Assembly: GCA_902465495.1 (NCBI GenBank)
Contig: CABQND010000039.1
Span: forward strand, 1 to 20,739
Length of the DNA: 20,739 nt
Direction of reading: 5' to 3'
Source: an uncultured Eubacteriales bacterium
GTDB lineage: Bacteria; Bacillota; Clostridia; Christensenellales; Borkfalkiaceae
The notes below the pieces were generated by a model, which was not told the DNA's origin, did no database searches, and saw only the letters and a list, made by a program, of their open reading frames with translations. The translations under genes were made by a program, and so were the position numbers. Of this stretch, positions 1-7,154 are shown in pieces. Each line of letters starts with the position of its first letter. Position 1 is the first letter of the stretch.

Positions 1-123
1 AACTCATTTCCGTACAATCTAATAATTCTTTGTCCAAACTTTGGGGTTCACTTCAAAATGCCGCCTCTTTTATATTGTACGCGCGAAAAAATTTGGTGAA
101 GTGCGGAAAAATGGGTAAATGGG

Positions 124-152
124 TTGCCGTGGCGCAAAAAATGTGATAAAAT
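124..152 (+). promoter_or_regulatory. Promoter of the paaK1-ior operon (extended -10)
   Basis: A TTGCCG -35 box (124-129) lies 17 bases before a TAAAAT -10 box (147-152). The -10 is preceded by TG at 144-145, giving an extended -10 (TGATAAAAT). Transcription would start near 159, about 50 bases before paaK1. The -35 is imperfect but the extended -10 compensates. Bases 1-123 show no convincing gene, only a short open frame entering from the left edge. Confidence 0.6.
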
Positions 153-209
153 ACTTTATAACAGTATTTCAGCAAAAGATGGCCGCAAGGGCCGAAGAGG
201 GGAAGCAAA

Positions 210-1511
210 ATGCAGCAGATGTTCAGTCCCGAAATTGAAACAATGAGTCGCAAAGAGATCGCGCAGATGCAGCTTGAACGAATGAAGCACATCGTCGCAT
301 ACGCATACGAGCGCGTCCCGATGTATAAAAAGCGTTTTGATGCAATCGGATTAAAACCCGAGCACATCAAGACTCTTAAAGATGTGGAACTTATTCCGTA
401 TACGACCAAGGACGATCTGCGCGACAATTATCCGTTCGGACTGTTTGCCGTGCCGATGAAACAGATCGTGCGCCTGCACGCATCGTCGGGCACGACGGGC
501 AAACCCATCGTGGGCGGGTATACGCGCAAGGATCTCGACAACTGGTCGACGTGCATCGCGCGCCTTTTGACGGCGGCGGGCGCGACGGACGAAGATATCT
601 TCCATGTCGCCTTCGGATACGGGCTGTTTACGGGCGGCTTCGGGTTGCATTACGGCGTGGAAAAATTGGGCGCGACGGTTGTTCCCGTGTCGTCGGGCAA
701 CACCGAGCGTCAGATCATGCTTTTGAAAGATTTCGGTGCTACGGCGCTGATCGCGACGCCGAGCTATGCAATGTATCTTGCGGAAACGGCGAAAAAGATG
801 GGCGTTTTGGATGATCTGAAAGTGCGGCTTGTGTGTATGGGGGCAGAGGCTTCCACCGCCGAAACGCATCAGGCTCTGCAAGATCTTTTGGGCGCGTTCC
901 CGACCGAAAATTACGGTCTGACCGAAGTGGGCGGCCCCGGAGTTTCGGGGGAATGCCGTGAAAAAGCGGGCATGCACATCAATGAGGACATGTTCTATCC
1001 CGAGATCGTCAACATCGAACAGAACAAGGTGTTAAAAGAGGGCGAGCAAGGCGAGCTTCTCATTACGACGCTGGTCAAGGAAGGCATGCCCATTCTGCGT
1101 TATCGCACGAAGGACATTACGTCGCTCACATACGAACCTTGCAAGTGCGGCAGGACTCTGGCGCGCATGGCGCGGGTCGTGGGCAGAACGGACGATATGC
1201 TGATCATTCGCGGTGTAAACGTATTCCCTTCGCAGATCGAAGGCGTTCTCATGGGCATGAAGGAGCTGGGCAAGACGTACGAGATCGTCGTAGATCGTGT
1301 CAATTACATGGACACCATCGAAGTGCGCGTGGAAGTGGGCGATGCAAATCTTCTTACCGATTACGGAAAGCTTGAAGAGCTTGTTGCAAAGATCAAGCAT
1401 GCACTTCGCGTCGTGTTACAGATCGATGTCAAAGTGAAACTGGTCGAGCCGTTCTCGATCAAGCGCGCAGAGGGCAAGGTCAAACGCGTGACCGACCTGC
1501 GCAAGAAATAA
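210..1511 (+). CDS. paaK: Phenylacetate-CoA ligase family enzyme, first copy
   Basis: This is a 433-residue cytosolic adenylate-forming enzyme that would activate an aryl-acetate (phenyl-, hydroxyphenyl- or indoleacetate) to its CoA thioester using ATP and CoA. The ATP-phosphate loop SSGTTGK is at residues 92-98, the YGLTEVGG motif at 235-242, the RYRTKD segment at 298-302 onward, and a CKCGRT cysteine pair at 311-315. The hinge and C-terminal domain GRTDDMLIIRGVNVFPSQIE is at 325-344. The likely catalytic lysine is K423 in RAEGK. Length is normal for PaaK. A GAGGGGAA ribosome site precedes the ATG. It is the first gene of an operon with iorA 37 bases downstream, which points to aryl-acetyl-CoA as the shared intermediate. 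The family call is firm. The substrate, and the direction in vivo, are inference. Confidence 0.93.
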   Translation: MQQMFSPEIETMSRKEIAQMQLERMKHIVAYAYERVPMYKKRFDAIGLKPEHIKTLKDVELIPYTTKDDLRDNYPFGLFAVPMKQIVRLHASSGTTGKPIVGGYTRKDLDNWSTCIARLLTAAGATDEDIFHVAFGYGLFTGGFGLHYGVEKLGATVVPVSSGNTERQIMLLKDFGATALIATPSYAMYLAETAKKMGVLDDLKVRLVCMGAEASTAETHQALQDLLGAFPTENYGLTEVGGPGVSGECREKAGMHINEDMFYPEIVNIEQNKVLKEGEQGELLITTLVKEGMPILRYRTKDITSLTYEPCKCGRTLARMARVVGRTDDMLIIRGVNVFPSQIEGVLMGMKELGKTYEIVVDRVNYMDTIEVRVEVGDANLLTDYGKLEELVAKIKHALRVVLQIDVKVKLVEPFSIKRAEGKVKRVTDLRKK

Positions 1512-1548
1512 CATTCGAAAAAAACTTATAAGGTAAGGTTATCAGCAT

Positions 1549-3267
1549 ATGAAAAAATTGCTTTTGGGAGATTTTGCCGTTGCGCGCGGTGCATGGGAAG
1601 CGGGGGTAAAGGTTGCCGCCGCGTATCCGGGCACGCCGTCGACGGAGATCACGGAAGAGCTTGCGCGCTATGACGACGTGTATAGCGAATGGTCGCCGAA
1701 CGAAAAAGTGGCGCTGGAAGTAGGGATCGGCGCGTCCATTCGCGGTGCGCGCACCATTGTTTCGATGAAGCACGTAGGATTAAACGTCGCTTGCGACCCG
1801 CTCTTTACGGCGTCGTATACGGGCGTGAACGGCGGGCTGGTCATTGCGGTTGCGGACGATCCGTCTGTATTTTCTTCGCAGAACGAACAGGACACGCGTC
1901 TGACGGCAGTCAGCGCGCAGGTGCCGGTATTGGAGCCTTCGGACAGCCAGGAAGCCAAAGATTTTGCAAAGCTTGCGTTCGAGCTTTCCGAAAAGTACGA
2001 TACGCCCGTCATCCTGCGCATTACGACGCGCGTGGCGCATTCGCAAAGCCTTGTGGAGCTCTGCGATCGCGAAGTGCCGCAGGGAAAGCCGTATGAGCGA
2101 AACATTCCCAAGTATGTCATGATGCCCGCGAACGCGCGCGTAAAGCATACGGTCGTGGAAGAGCGCACCCGCAAACTTTCCGAGGATTCCAACGAATTTG
2201 CGATCAACCGCATCGAAGAAGGGAGCAAAGAGATCGGTATCATCTGTGCGGGCGGCGTGTACGAATATGTAAAAGAGGCTTTGCCCGATGCGAGCGTATT
2301 AAAGCTCGGCACGGTCTGGCCGCTTCCTTATAAACTCATCGAAAAATTTGCAAAGAGCGTCAAGCGCTGCATCGTAGCGGAAGAGCTGGCGCCTCACCTC
2401 GAAACGCAGATCAAAGCACATGGCATTGCCGTCGAAGGCAAAAATATTTTCCCGCTCTGCGGCGAATTTTCCGCGAAACTCATCCGCGAAAAGGTACTCG
2501 GTGAAACATGCGAGGTAAGAGCGGAAAACGTTCCCGCCCGTCCTCCTGTGCTCTGCGCGGGATGCCCGCACCGCGGCGTCTTTTACGTGCTGTCCAAACT
2601 GAAACTCAATGTTTTGGGTGATATCGGTTGTTACACCTTAGGCGCGGTGCCGCCGCTCGGTTCCATGGACGCGGTCGTGTGCATGGGCGCGAGCATCGGC
2701 ATGGCGATCGGTTTTGACAAGGCGGATCCCGAAGCGCACAAACATTCGGTCGCGGTCATCGGTGATTCGACGTTTATTCACAGCGGCATCACGGGGCTGA
2801 TCGACGCGGTTTACAATAAAGCGAAAGTAACCGTCGTGATTTTGGACAACCGCACGACGGGTATGACGGGGCACCAGAACCATCCCGCAACGGGCAAGAC
2901 CATCAAAAACGAACCTACATATGAATTGGATTTGGCGCAGGTTTGCCGTGCGGTCGGGGTAGAGGATGTCGTGACGGTGGATCCGGGCAATCTTACGGCG
3001 CTCGAACAGGCGGTCAAATCGGCGCTTGCAAACGAAGGCGTATCCGTCGTCATTGCGAAAAAGCCGTGCGCGCTTTTGACAAAACGCCTTTATAAAGGGT
3101 TCAAAGTCAACGAGAAGTGCAAAAAGTGCAAGGCGTGCCTGAAACTGGGCTGTCCTGCAATCGTCAACGGCAAAGACGGCATCACGATCGACGTATCGCT
3201 GTGTACGGAATGCGGATTGTGCCAGGGCGTATGCAAATTCGGCGCGATCGACGGGGAGGTAAAATAA
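1549..3267 (+). CDS. iorA: Indolepyruvate:ferredoxin oxidoreductase, alpha subunit
   Basis: The 572-residue large subunit of the oxygen-sensitive enzyme converting aryl-pyruvates plus CoA and oxidised ferredoxin to aryl-acetyl-CoA, CO2 and reduced ferredoxin, or the reverse. The N-terminal pyrimidine-binding half begins LLGDFAVARGAWEAG and carries AAAYPGTPSTE (24-34). The thiamine diphosphate site follows, with CAGCPHRGVFY (336-346), GDIGCYTLG (358-366), GDS (405-407) and N434 in DNRTTGMTGHQ. The C-terminus is a two-cluster ferredoxin domain with C524, C527, C530, C535 and C552, C555, C558, C562, as expected for IorA. AGGTAAGG (1531-1538) lies 10 bases before the ATG. The stop is one base before iorB, so the two subunits are likely coupled in translation. 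Length and all key motifs are intact. Confidence 0.96.
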   Translation: MKKLLLGDFAVARGAWEAGVKVAAAYPGTPSTEITEELARYDDVYSEWSPNEKVALEVGIGASIRGARTIVSMKHVGLNVACDPLFTASYTGVNGGLVIAVADDPSVFSSQNEQDTRLTAVSAQVPVLEPSDSQEAKDFAKLAFELSEKYDTPVILRITTRVAHSQSLVELCDREVPQGKPYERNIPKYVMMPANARVKHTVVEERTRKLSEDSNEFAINRIEEGSKEIGIICAGGVYEYVKEALPDASVLKLGTVWPLPYKLIEKFAKSVKRCIVAEELAPHLETQIKAHGIAVEGKNIFPLCGEFSAKLIREKVLGETCEVRAENVPARPPVLCAGCPHRGVFYVLSKLKLNVLGDIGCYTLGAVPPLGSMDAVVCMGASIGMAIGFDKADPEAHKHSVAVIGDSTFIHSGITGLIDAVYNKAKVTVVILDNRTTGMTGHQNHPATGKTIKNEPTYELDLAQVCRAVGVEDVVTVDPGNLTALEQAVKSALANEGVSVVIAKKPCALLTKRLYKGFKVNEKCKKCKACLKLGCPAIVNGKDGITIDVSLCTECGLCQGVCKFGAIDGEVK

Positions 3268-3268
3268 T

Positions 3269-3823
3269 ATGGATATTCTGATCGTCGGCGTCGGCGGGCA
3301 GGGAACACTGCTCGCGAGCCGTGTACTCGGGAAATATGCGTTGGATAAAGGATATGACGTGAAGCTGAGCGAAGTGCACGGCATGGCACAGCGCGGCGGG
3401 AGCGTTATGACGTATGTACGCATCGGGCAGAAAATTGCTTCGCCCATCATTGACGAGGGCAGTGCGGATTTTATCCTCGCGTTTGAAAAACTGGAAGCAC
3501 TGCGGTATGCACATTATCTCAAACCGGACGGCAAGATCCTGTATTCGACGCAGGAGATCATGCCGATGCCTGTGGTGGCGGGTGCGGCCGAATACCCGCA
3601 GGGTATCGAGGAAAAACTTACGGGCACAGGCGTAGATGCGCTGTCTCTGGCATTGCAGGCCGGTAACTCCAAAGCGGCGAATTCGGTCATGCTGGGCGCA
3701 CTGTGCAAAAAGCTGAATTTTGAAAAAGACGCGTTCGAGGCGGCGCTTTTGTCGAGCATCCCGCAAAAGACGATCGACATGAATAAGGCGGCGTTTGAAC
3801 TCGGCTATGCGGCAGTTGAATAA
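3269..3823 (+). CDS. iorB: Indolepyruvate:ferredoxin oxidoreductase, beta subunit
   Basis: The 184-residue small subunit, equivalent to the gamma domain of pyruvate:ferredoxin oxidoreductase, partners IorA. The protein opens with a glycine-rich loop, ILIVGVGGQGTLLASRVLG, followed by the conserved KLSEVHGMAQRGGSV segment typical of IorB and the 2-oxoacid oxidoreductase gamma family. The ribosome site GGGGAGGT (3253-3260) lies inside the last codons of iorA and the ATG follows the iorA stop by one base, consistent with 1:1 production of the two subunits. It contains no iron-sulfur motif, as expected because the clusters are in IorA. Confidence is high from sequence and context. Confidence 0.95.
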   Translation: MDILIVGVGGQGTLLASRVLGKYALDKGYDVKLSEVHGMAQRGGSVMTYVRIGQKIASPIIDEGSADFILAFEKLEALRYAHYLKPDGKILYSTQEIMPMPVVAGAAEYPQGIEEKLTGTGVDALSLALQAGNSKAANSVMLGALCKKLNFEKDAFEAALLSSIPQKTIDMNKAAFELGYAAVE

Positions 3824-3841
3824 TTAGAGCGGAGAAAAAAG

Positions 3842-5161
3842 ATGAAGGGAAAACTCAAAGATTATATTTATCAGCCCGAATACGAATGCCTTTCGCGTTC
3901 GGAAATGGAAAATTTGCAGAGCGAACGGCTGAAAAAGACAGTCAAATACGTCTATGAGAATTGTAAACCGTATCGTGCGAAGATGGACGAGTTTAAAATC
4001 AAGCCTTCGGACATTAAGAGCGTATCCGATCTTTGCAAATTGCCGTTCACGGTCAAACACGATCTGCGCGCCGCATACCCGTTCGGGTTTTATTCTGCGC
4101 CGCAAAGCGAGATCGTGGAAGTACACGCATCCAGCGGCACGACGGGCAAGCTCACAGTCGTGGGATATACACAAAATGATATTAACGTATGGTCGGAAGT
4201 TGCGGCGCGTTCGCTCGCAATGGCTGGTGTGACCAAAGATTCGCTCGTGCACGTCGCATACGGTTATGGCCTGTTTACGGGCGGCTTGGGTGCGCATTAC
4301 GGTGCGCAGAAGATCGGTGCGAGCACAGTTCCCGCAAGCGCAGGGAACACCATCCGCCAGCTCACTCTGTTGCGCGATTTCGGTGCGACGCATTTGTGCT
4401 GTACCCCTTCGTATGCAATTTTTCTCGGCACCGAGATCCAGAAAGCGGGCATGGATATCAAGGATTTCAACCTCGAAGGCGGAGCGTTCGGCGCAGAGCC
4501 GTGGACGTATCAGATGCGCGAGGAAATTGAGCGGCTCTTGAATATCGACGCGCTGGACATTTACGGGCTTTCCGAGATCAGCGGACCCGGTGTTGCCATG
4601 GAATGCATGCAGAAAAGCGGGAGCCATGTGCAGGAAGACCATTTCATTCCCGAGATCATCGATCCCGAAACGCTGGAACCTCTGCCCTTCGGGAGCGAAG
4701 GCGAACTCGTATTCACGACGATCACCAAGACGGGGCAGCCGCTCATTCGTTACCGTACGCGCGACCTGTGCACGCTGACGGGCGGAAAGTGCGCCTGCGG
4801 CAGAACAACGGTCAAAATGAGCAAGGTCAAAGGCCGTTCAGACGATATGTTGATCATACGCGGAGTGAACGTGTTCCCGTCGCAGATCGAGGCGGCGATC
4901 ATGAATGTTTCGGGCGTTTCGCCGCATTATATGATCTATGTTGACCGGATCAATAATCTCGACGTGATGGAGATCGACATCGAATTGGCGGGCAATATGA
5001 CGCCCGACCGCGTTTCGGATATCGAATCGATCAAGAAGAAGGTGGAAACGGAAGTCAATTCGTACATTGGGCTGAGCGCAAAGATCAAACTCTGCGAGAG
5101 CGGATCCATTCAGCGCAGTGAAGGCAAAGCGGTACGCGTGATCGACCGCCGCGATAAATAA
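3842..5161 (+). CDS. paaK: Phenylacetate-CoA ligase family enzyme, second copy
   Basis: A 439-residue paralogue of the first gene of the operon with the same architecture: SSGTTGK at 97-103, YGLSEISGPG at 241-250, RYRTRDL at 303-309, CACGRT at 317-322, the GRSDDMLIIRGVNVFPSQIE hinge at 331-350, and catalytic K429 in SEGK. The two copies are clearly homologous but differ widely outside the motifs, so this is an old duplication rather than a recent repeat. A GGAG ribosome site lies 7 bases before the ATG, and the iorB stop is 18 bases upstream. The likely role is activating a different aryl-acetate, or working in the opposite physiological direction (CoA release with ATP formation). Both roles are inferences. 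Which ligase takes which acid cannot be read from the sequence. Confidence 0.92.
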   Translation: MKGKLKDYIYQPEYECLSRSEMENLQSERLKKTVKYVYENCKPYRAKMDEFKIKPSDIKSVSDLCKLPFTVKHDLRAAYPFGFYSAPQSEIVEVHASSGTTGKLTVVGYTQNDINVWSEVAARSLAMAGVTKDSLVHVAYGYGLFTGGLGAHYGAQKIGASTVPASAGNTIRQLTLLRDFGATHLCCTPSYAIFLGTEIQKAGMDIKDFNLEGGAFGAEPWTYQMREEIERLLNIDALDIYGLSEISGPGVAMECMQKSGSHVQEDHFIPEIIDPETLEPLPFGSEGELVFTTITKTGQPLIRYRTRDLCTLTGGKCACGRTTVKMSKVKGRSDDMLIIRGVNVFPSQIEAAIMNVSGVSPHYMIYVDRINNLDVMEIDIELAGNMTPDRVSDIESIKKKVETEVNSYIGLSAKIKLCESGSIQRSEGKAVRVIDRRDK

Positions 5162-5183
5162 TCGGGATAAGGAGGAATTGAAT

Positions 5184-5606
5184 ATGTTGGTGAAACAGCT
5201 TTCCGTTTTTATGGAAAACCGTCCGGGCAGACTCTATAAACTTACGCACGCGCTTGGACAAGAGGGGATCGATTTTGTTACACTTTCGATCGCGGACACC
5301 AAAGATTTCGGCATCGTGCGCTTTATCGCACGCGATAACGAAAAAGCGTATGAGATTTTGAAAAATGCGGGCTTTACCGTCGGGATCACCGAGCTGATCG
5401 GCGTGGAAGTGGGCGATCGTCCCAACGCGCTTGCAGAAGTGGTTGCATTGATGGAAGAAGCGAACATGAACATCGAATATCTGTATTCATTTGTTCTGAC
5501 CAATCACAATACGGCAAAGATCCTGATGCGTGTAGAGGATACCGATCGCGCAGTCAAATTGCTTGAATCCAAGGGTATCAAAATTCTTTCCGAAAAAATT
5601 CTGTAA
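5184..5606 (+). CDS. Tandem ACT-domain amino-acid-binding protein
   Basis: A 140-residue protein made of two ACT domains, residues about 1-70 (starting VKQLSVFMENRPGRL) and 72-140 (starting GVEVGDRPNALAEVVALM). Each has the beta-alpha-beta-beta-alpha-beta pattern and the turn before the first helix (RPGRL, RPNAL) where ACT domains bind amino acids. It has no catalytic domain. An in-frame TTG at 5178 would add two residues, but AAGGAGG (5169-5175) is 8 bases from the ATG at 5184 and would overlap poorly with the TTG, so the ATG is chosen. It is the last gene of the ior/paaK operon, 22 bases after paaK2. Such proteins often accompany ior-paaK genes in anaerobes. Sensing aromatic amino acids, perhaps to modulate the operon's enzymes, is inferred from location only. 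Confidence 0.88.
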   Translation: MLVKQLSVFMENRPGRLYKLTHALGQEGIDFVTLSIADTKDFGIVRFIARDNEKAYEILKNAGFTVGITELIGVEVGDRPNALAEVVALMEEANMNIEYLYSFVLTNHNTAKILMRVEDTDRAVKLLESKGIKILSEKIL

Positions 5607-5610
5607 TCAT

Positions 5611-5655
5611 GAAAAAGCGCCCCCGCATCCGAGTAGGATGCGGGGGCGCTTTTTC
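5611..5655. terminator. Bidirectional terminator between convergent genes
   Basis: A perfect 20-bp inverted repeat (5611-5630 with 5636-5655, loop GAGTA) with a GC-rich core. Its left arm begins GAAAAAG and its right arm ends CTTTTTC, so the U-run is present on both strands. It sits between the end of the ACT gene (5606) and the end of the minus-strand antiporter gene (5663) and would end transcription from both sides. Confidence 0.93.
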
Positions 5656-5662
5656 TCCGTGA

Positions 5663-6985
5663 TTATTGTGCTGAAGGAACGGATTGTCCTAAAACGTTAT
5701 CGGCATTTTGTGTACAATCGTCCTGCGCCTTTGAAAGTGCTCCTTCGCCGCCGCTCGGCGTAAGCGGTAGAGCCTTATCGTTTTTGAAAAGAAGCTTTAA
5801 AAGAATAGGACAGAGAAGGGAGGAAATTACGACGAGCATAATTACGGGCACGACGGGATCGATCATTGTACCGGCGAAAAGTCCGCCTTCGATGCCTTTG
5901 TTGCATACGACAAGCGCAACTTCACCGCGCGCGATCATTCCGCAGCCGATCTGTGCCGATTCTTTCCATGTATGTTTATACAGTTTTGCGACAGTGCCGC
6001 AACCGATAATTTTTCCGGCAATACCTACAAGGACAAAACAAACACCGAATAGCAGAAGCATGGGAGAAAAGCCTTCAAAACTTGCACCGATTCCGATATT
6101 GGCAAAGAAAACGGGCGAGAAGATCATATAAGAATTGATATCGACTTTGCGATCTATGTAGGGGGTATTTCGCAGGGAAGAAAGAACAATTCCCGCGACA
6201 TAGGCGCCGGTGATGTCCGCAATCCCAAACCATGCTTCGGCTGCATAGGCGTAAACAAAACATACAACCAAGCTTAGGATCGGGATACGGCGAGTGTGAT
6301 CGTATTTTTCGGAAAGATATTTGAACAAGCGTTTGATGAAATATCCGACAATGATCGCTGCGACGAAAAATGCAACTGTCATTAAGATTGTCATCCAAGG
6401 ATTTGCCGAAGGATCCTTAAATCCGATCACGACCGATAAAACGACGATCCCGATGACATCGTCGATGATGGCGGCAGAAAGAATCGTTGTTCCGACTTTG
6501 CCGCTGAGTTTTCCCATTTCTTTCAGAGTTTCGACGGTAATACCGACGCTTGTGGCGGTCAGGATAACTCCGATAAAAATCGCATCGAGCAGGATGGAAG
6601 AATCCGAGAGAGCGGAAAATCCGCCGAGGAAGGGAACAGCAACGAGAAAACCGAGTGCCATAGGTACGATCACACCGCCGAGCGCAATGAGCGTTGCGGG
6701 AAGGCCGGAGCGTTTGAGCTCTTTGGTATCCGTTTCCAATCCTGCGGAAAACAAGATGAGCACTACGCCGATTTCAGCGATTCCGTCGAGGAACTGCCCC
6801 TCTGCTTCGGTCGGTTGAATGGGGGACCACCAACCGAATTGTCCCCAGATGGCCGGTCCGATCAGAAGTCCTGCGATCACGGCGCCGACCACCTGCGGCA
6901 GACCGAGCTTGCGCATGAGCATTCCCAAAAGTTTTGTTGCGAGCAGAATGACAGCCAAATCCCAAAATATTTTCGTGATATCCAT
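5663..6985 (-). CDS. Cation/proton antiporter, CPA2 family (NapA/KefB type)
   Basis: A 440-residue integral membrane protein with about 12-13 hydrophobic helices. It likely exchanges Na+ or K+ for H+ and supports pH and salt homeostasis. Diagnostic features are the paired aspartates D175-D176 in AAIIDDVIG, typical of electrogenic CPA2 antiporters, the DITGAYVAGI segment near 258-266, and MIARGEVALV (350-359) with R353 and E355. The usual C-terminal TrkA-N/RCK nucleotide-binding domain is absent. After the last helix there is only a tail of about 40 polar residues. The ribosome site AAGGAG lies 5 bases before the ATG. It is the only minus-strand gene here, transcribed alone and divergent from the glucan hydrolase. 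Ion specificity cannot be read from the sequence. Confidence 0.9.
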   Translation of the reverse strand: MDITKIFWDLAVILLATKLLGMLMRKLGLPQVVGAVIAGLLIGPAIWGQFGWWSPIQPTEAEGQFLDGIAEIGVVLILFSAGLETDTKELKRSGLPATLIALGGVIVPMALGFLVAVPFLGGFSALSDSSILLDAIFIGVILTATSVGITVETLKEMGKLSGKVGTTILSAAIIDDVIGIVVLSVVIGFKDPSANPWMTILMTVAFFVAAIIVGYFIKRLFKYLSEKYDHTRRIPILSLVVCFVYAYAAEAWFGIADITGAYVAGIVLSSLRNTPYIDRKVDINSYMIFSPVFFANIGIGASFEGFSPMLLLFGVCFVLVGIAGKIIGCGTVAKLYKHTWKESAQIGCGMIARGEVALVVCNKGIEGGLFAGTMIDPVVPVIMLVVISSLLCPILLKLLFKNDKALPLTPSGGEGALSKAQDDCTQNADNVLGQSVPSAQ

Positions 6986-7010
6986 AATATCTCCTTTTCA
7001 GCCACATGAA

Positions 7011-7039
7011 ATAATAATCTTTTTGCGGTAAAAAGTCAA
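7011..7039 (-). promoter_or_regulatory. Promoter of the antiporter gene
   Basis: On the minus strand, a TTGACT -35 box (7039-7034) is separated by exactly 17 bases from a TATTAT -10 box (7016-7011), with the antiporter ATG about 25 bases further on. The match to the sigma-A consensus is strong. Confidence 0.8.
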
Positions 7040-7076
7040 TAAAATCGTGAAGGAGGTGTGAATTTTCGGGGAAATA

Positions 7077-7105
7077 TTGACGCAAAGTTTAAAAAGCAGT
7101 ATAAT
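7077..7105 (+). promoter_or_regulatory. Promoter of the GH13 hydrolase gene
   Basis: TTGACG (7077-7082), 17-base spacer, TATAAT (7100-7105). Transcription would start near 7112, leaving a leader of about 43 bases before the ATG at 7155. Its -35 lies 37 bases from that of the divergent antiporter promoter, so a regulator bound between could affect both. No clear operator is visible. Confidence 0.85.
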
Positions 7106-7154
7106 GATAGAGACGTCGTAAATACGGCAGACAAAGGCATAGGGGCATACGATT

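Noticed and set aside
1..99. Open frame running in from the left edge on the plus strand, ending near 99
   Set aside because: Only about 32 codons, no recognisable domain, and low confidence that it is the tail of a truncated gene.
351..977. Long minus-strand frame inside paaK1 (and similar ones inside iorA, ppk, glnN and amt)
   Set aside because: High GC third positions of real plus-strand genes produce antisense open frames. These have Arg/His-rich products, no ribosome sites and no family motifs.
7050..7058. Isolated AAGGAGGTG ribosome-site-like sequence between the divergent promoters
   Set aside because: The GTG inside it is followed at once by TGA, and no start with an open frame lies at suitable distance.
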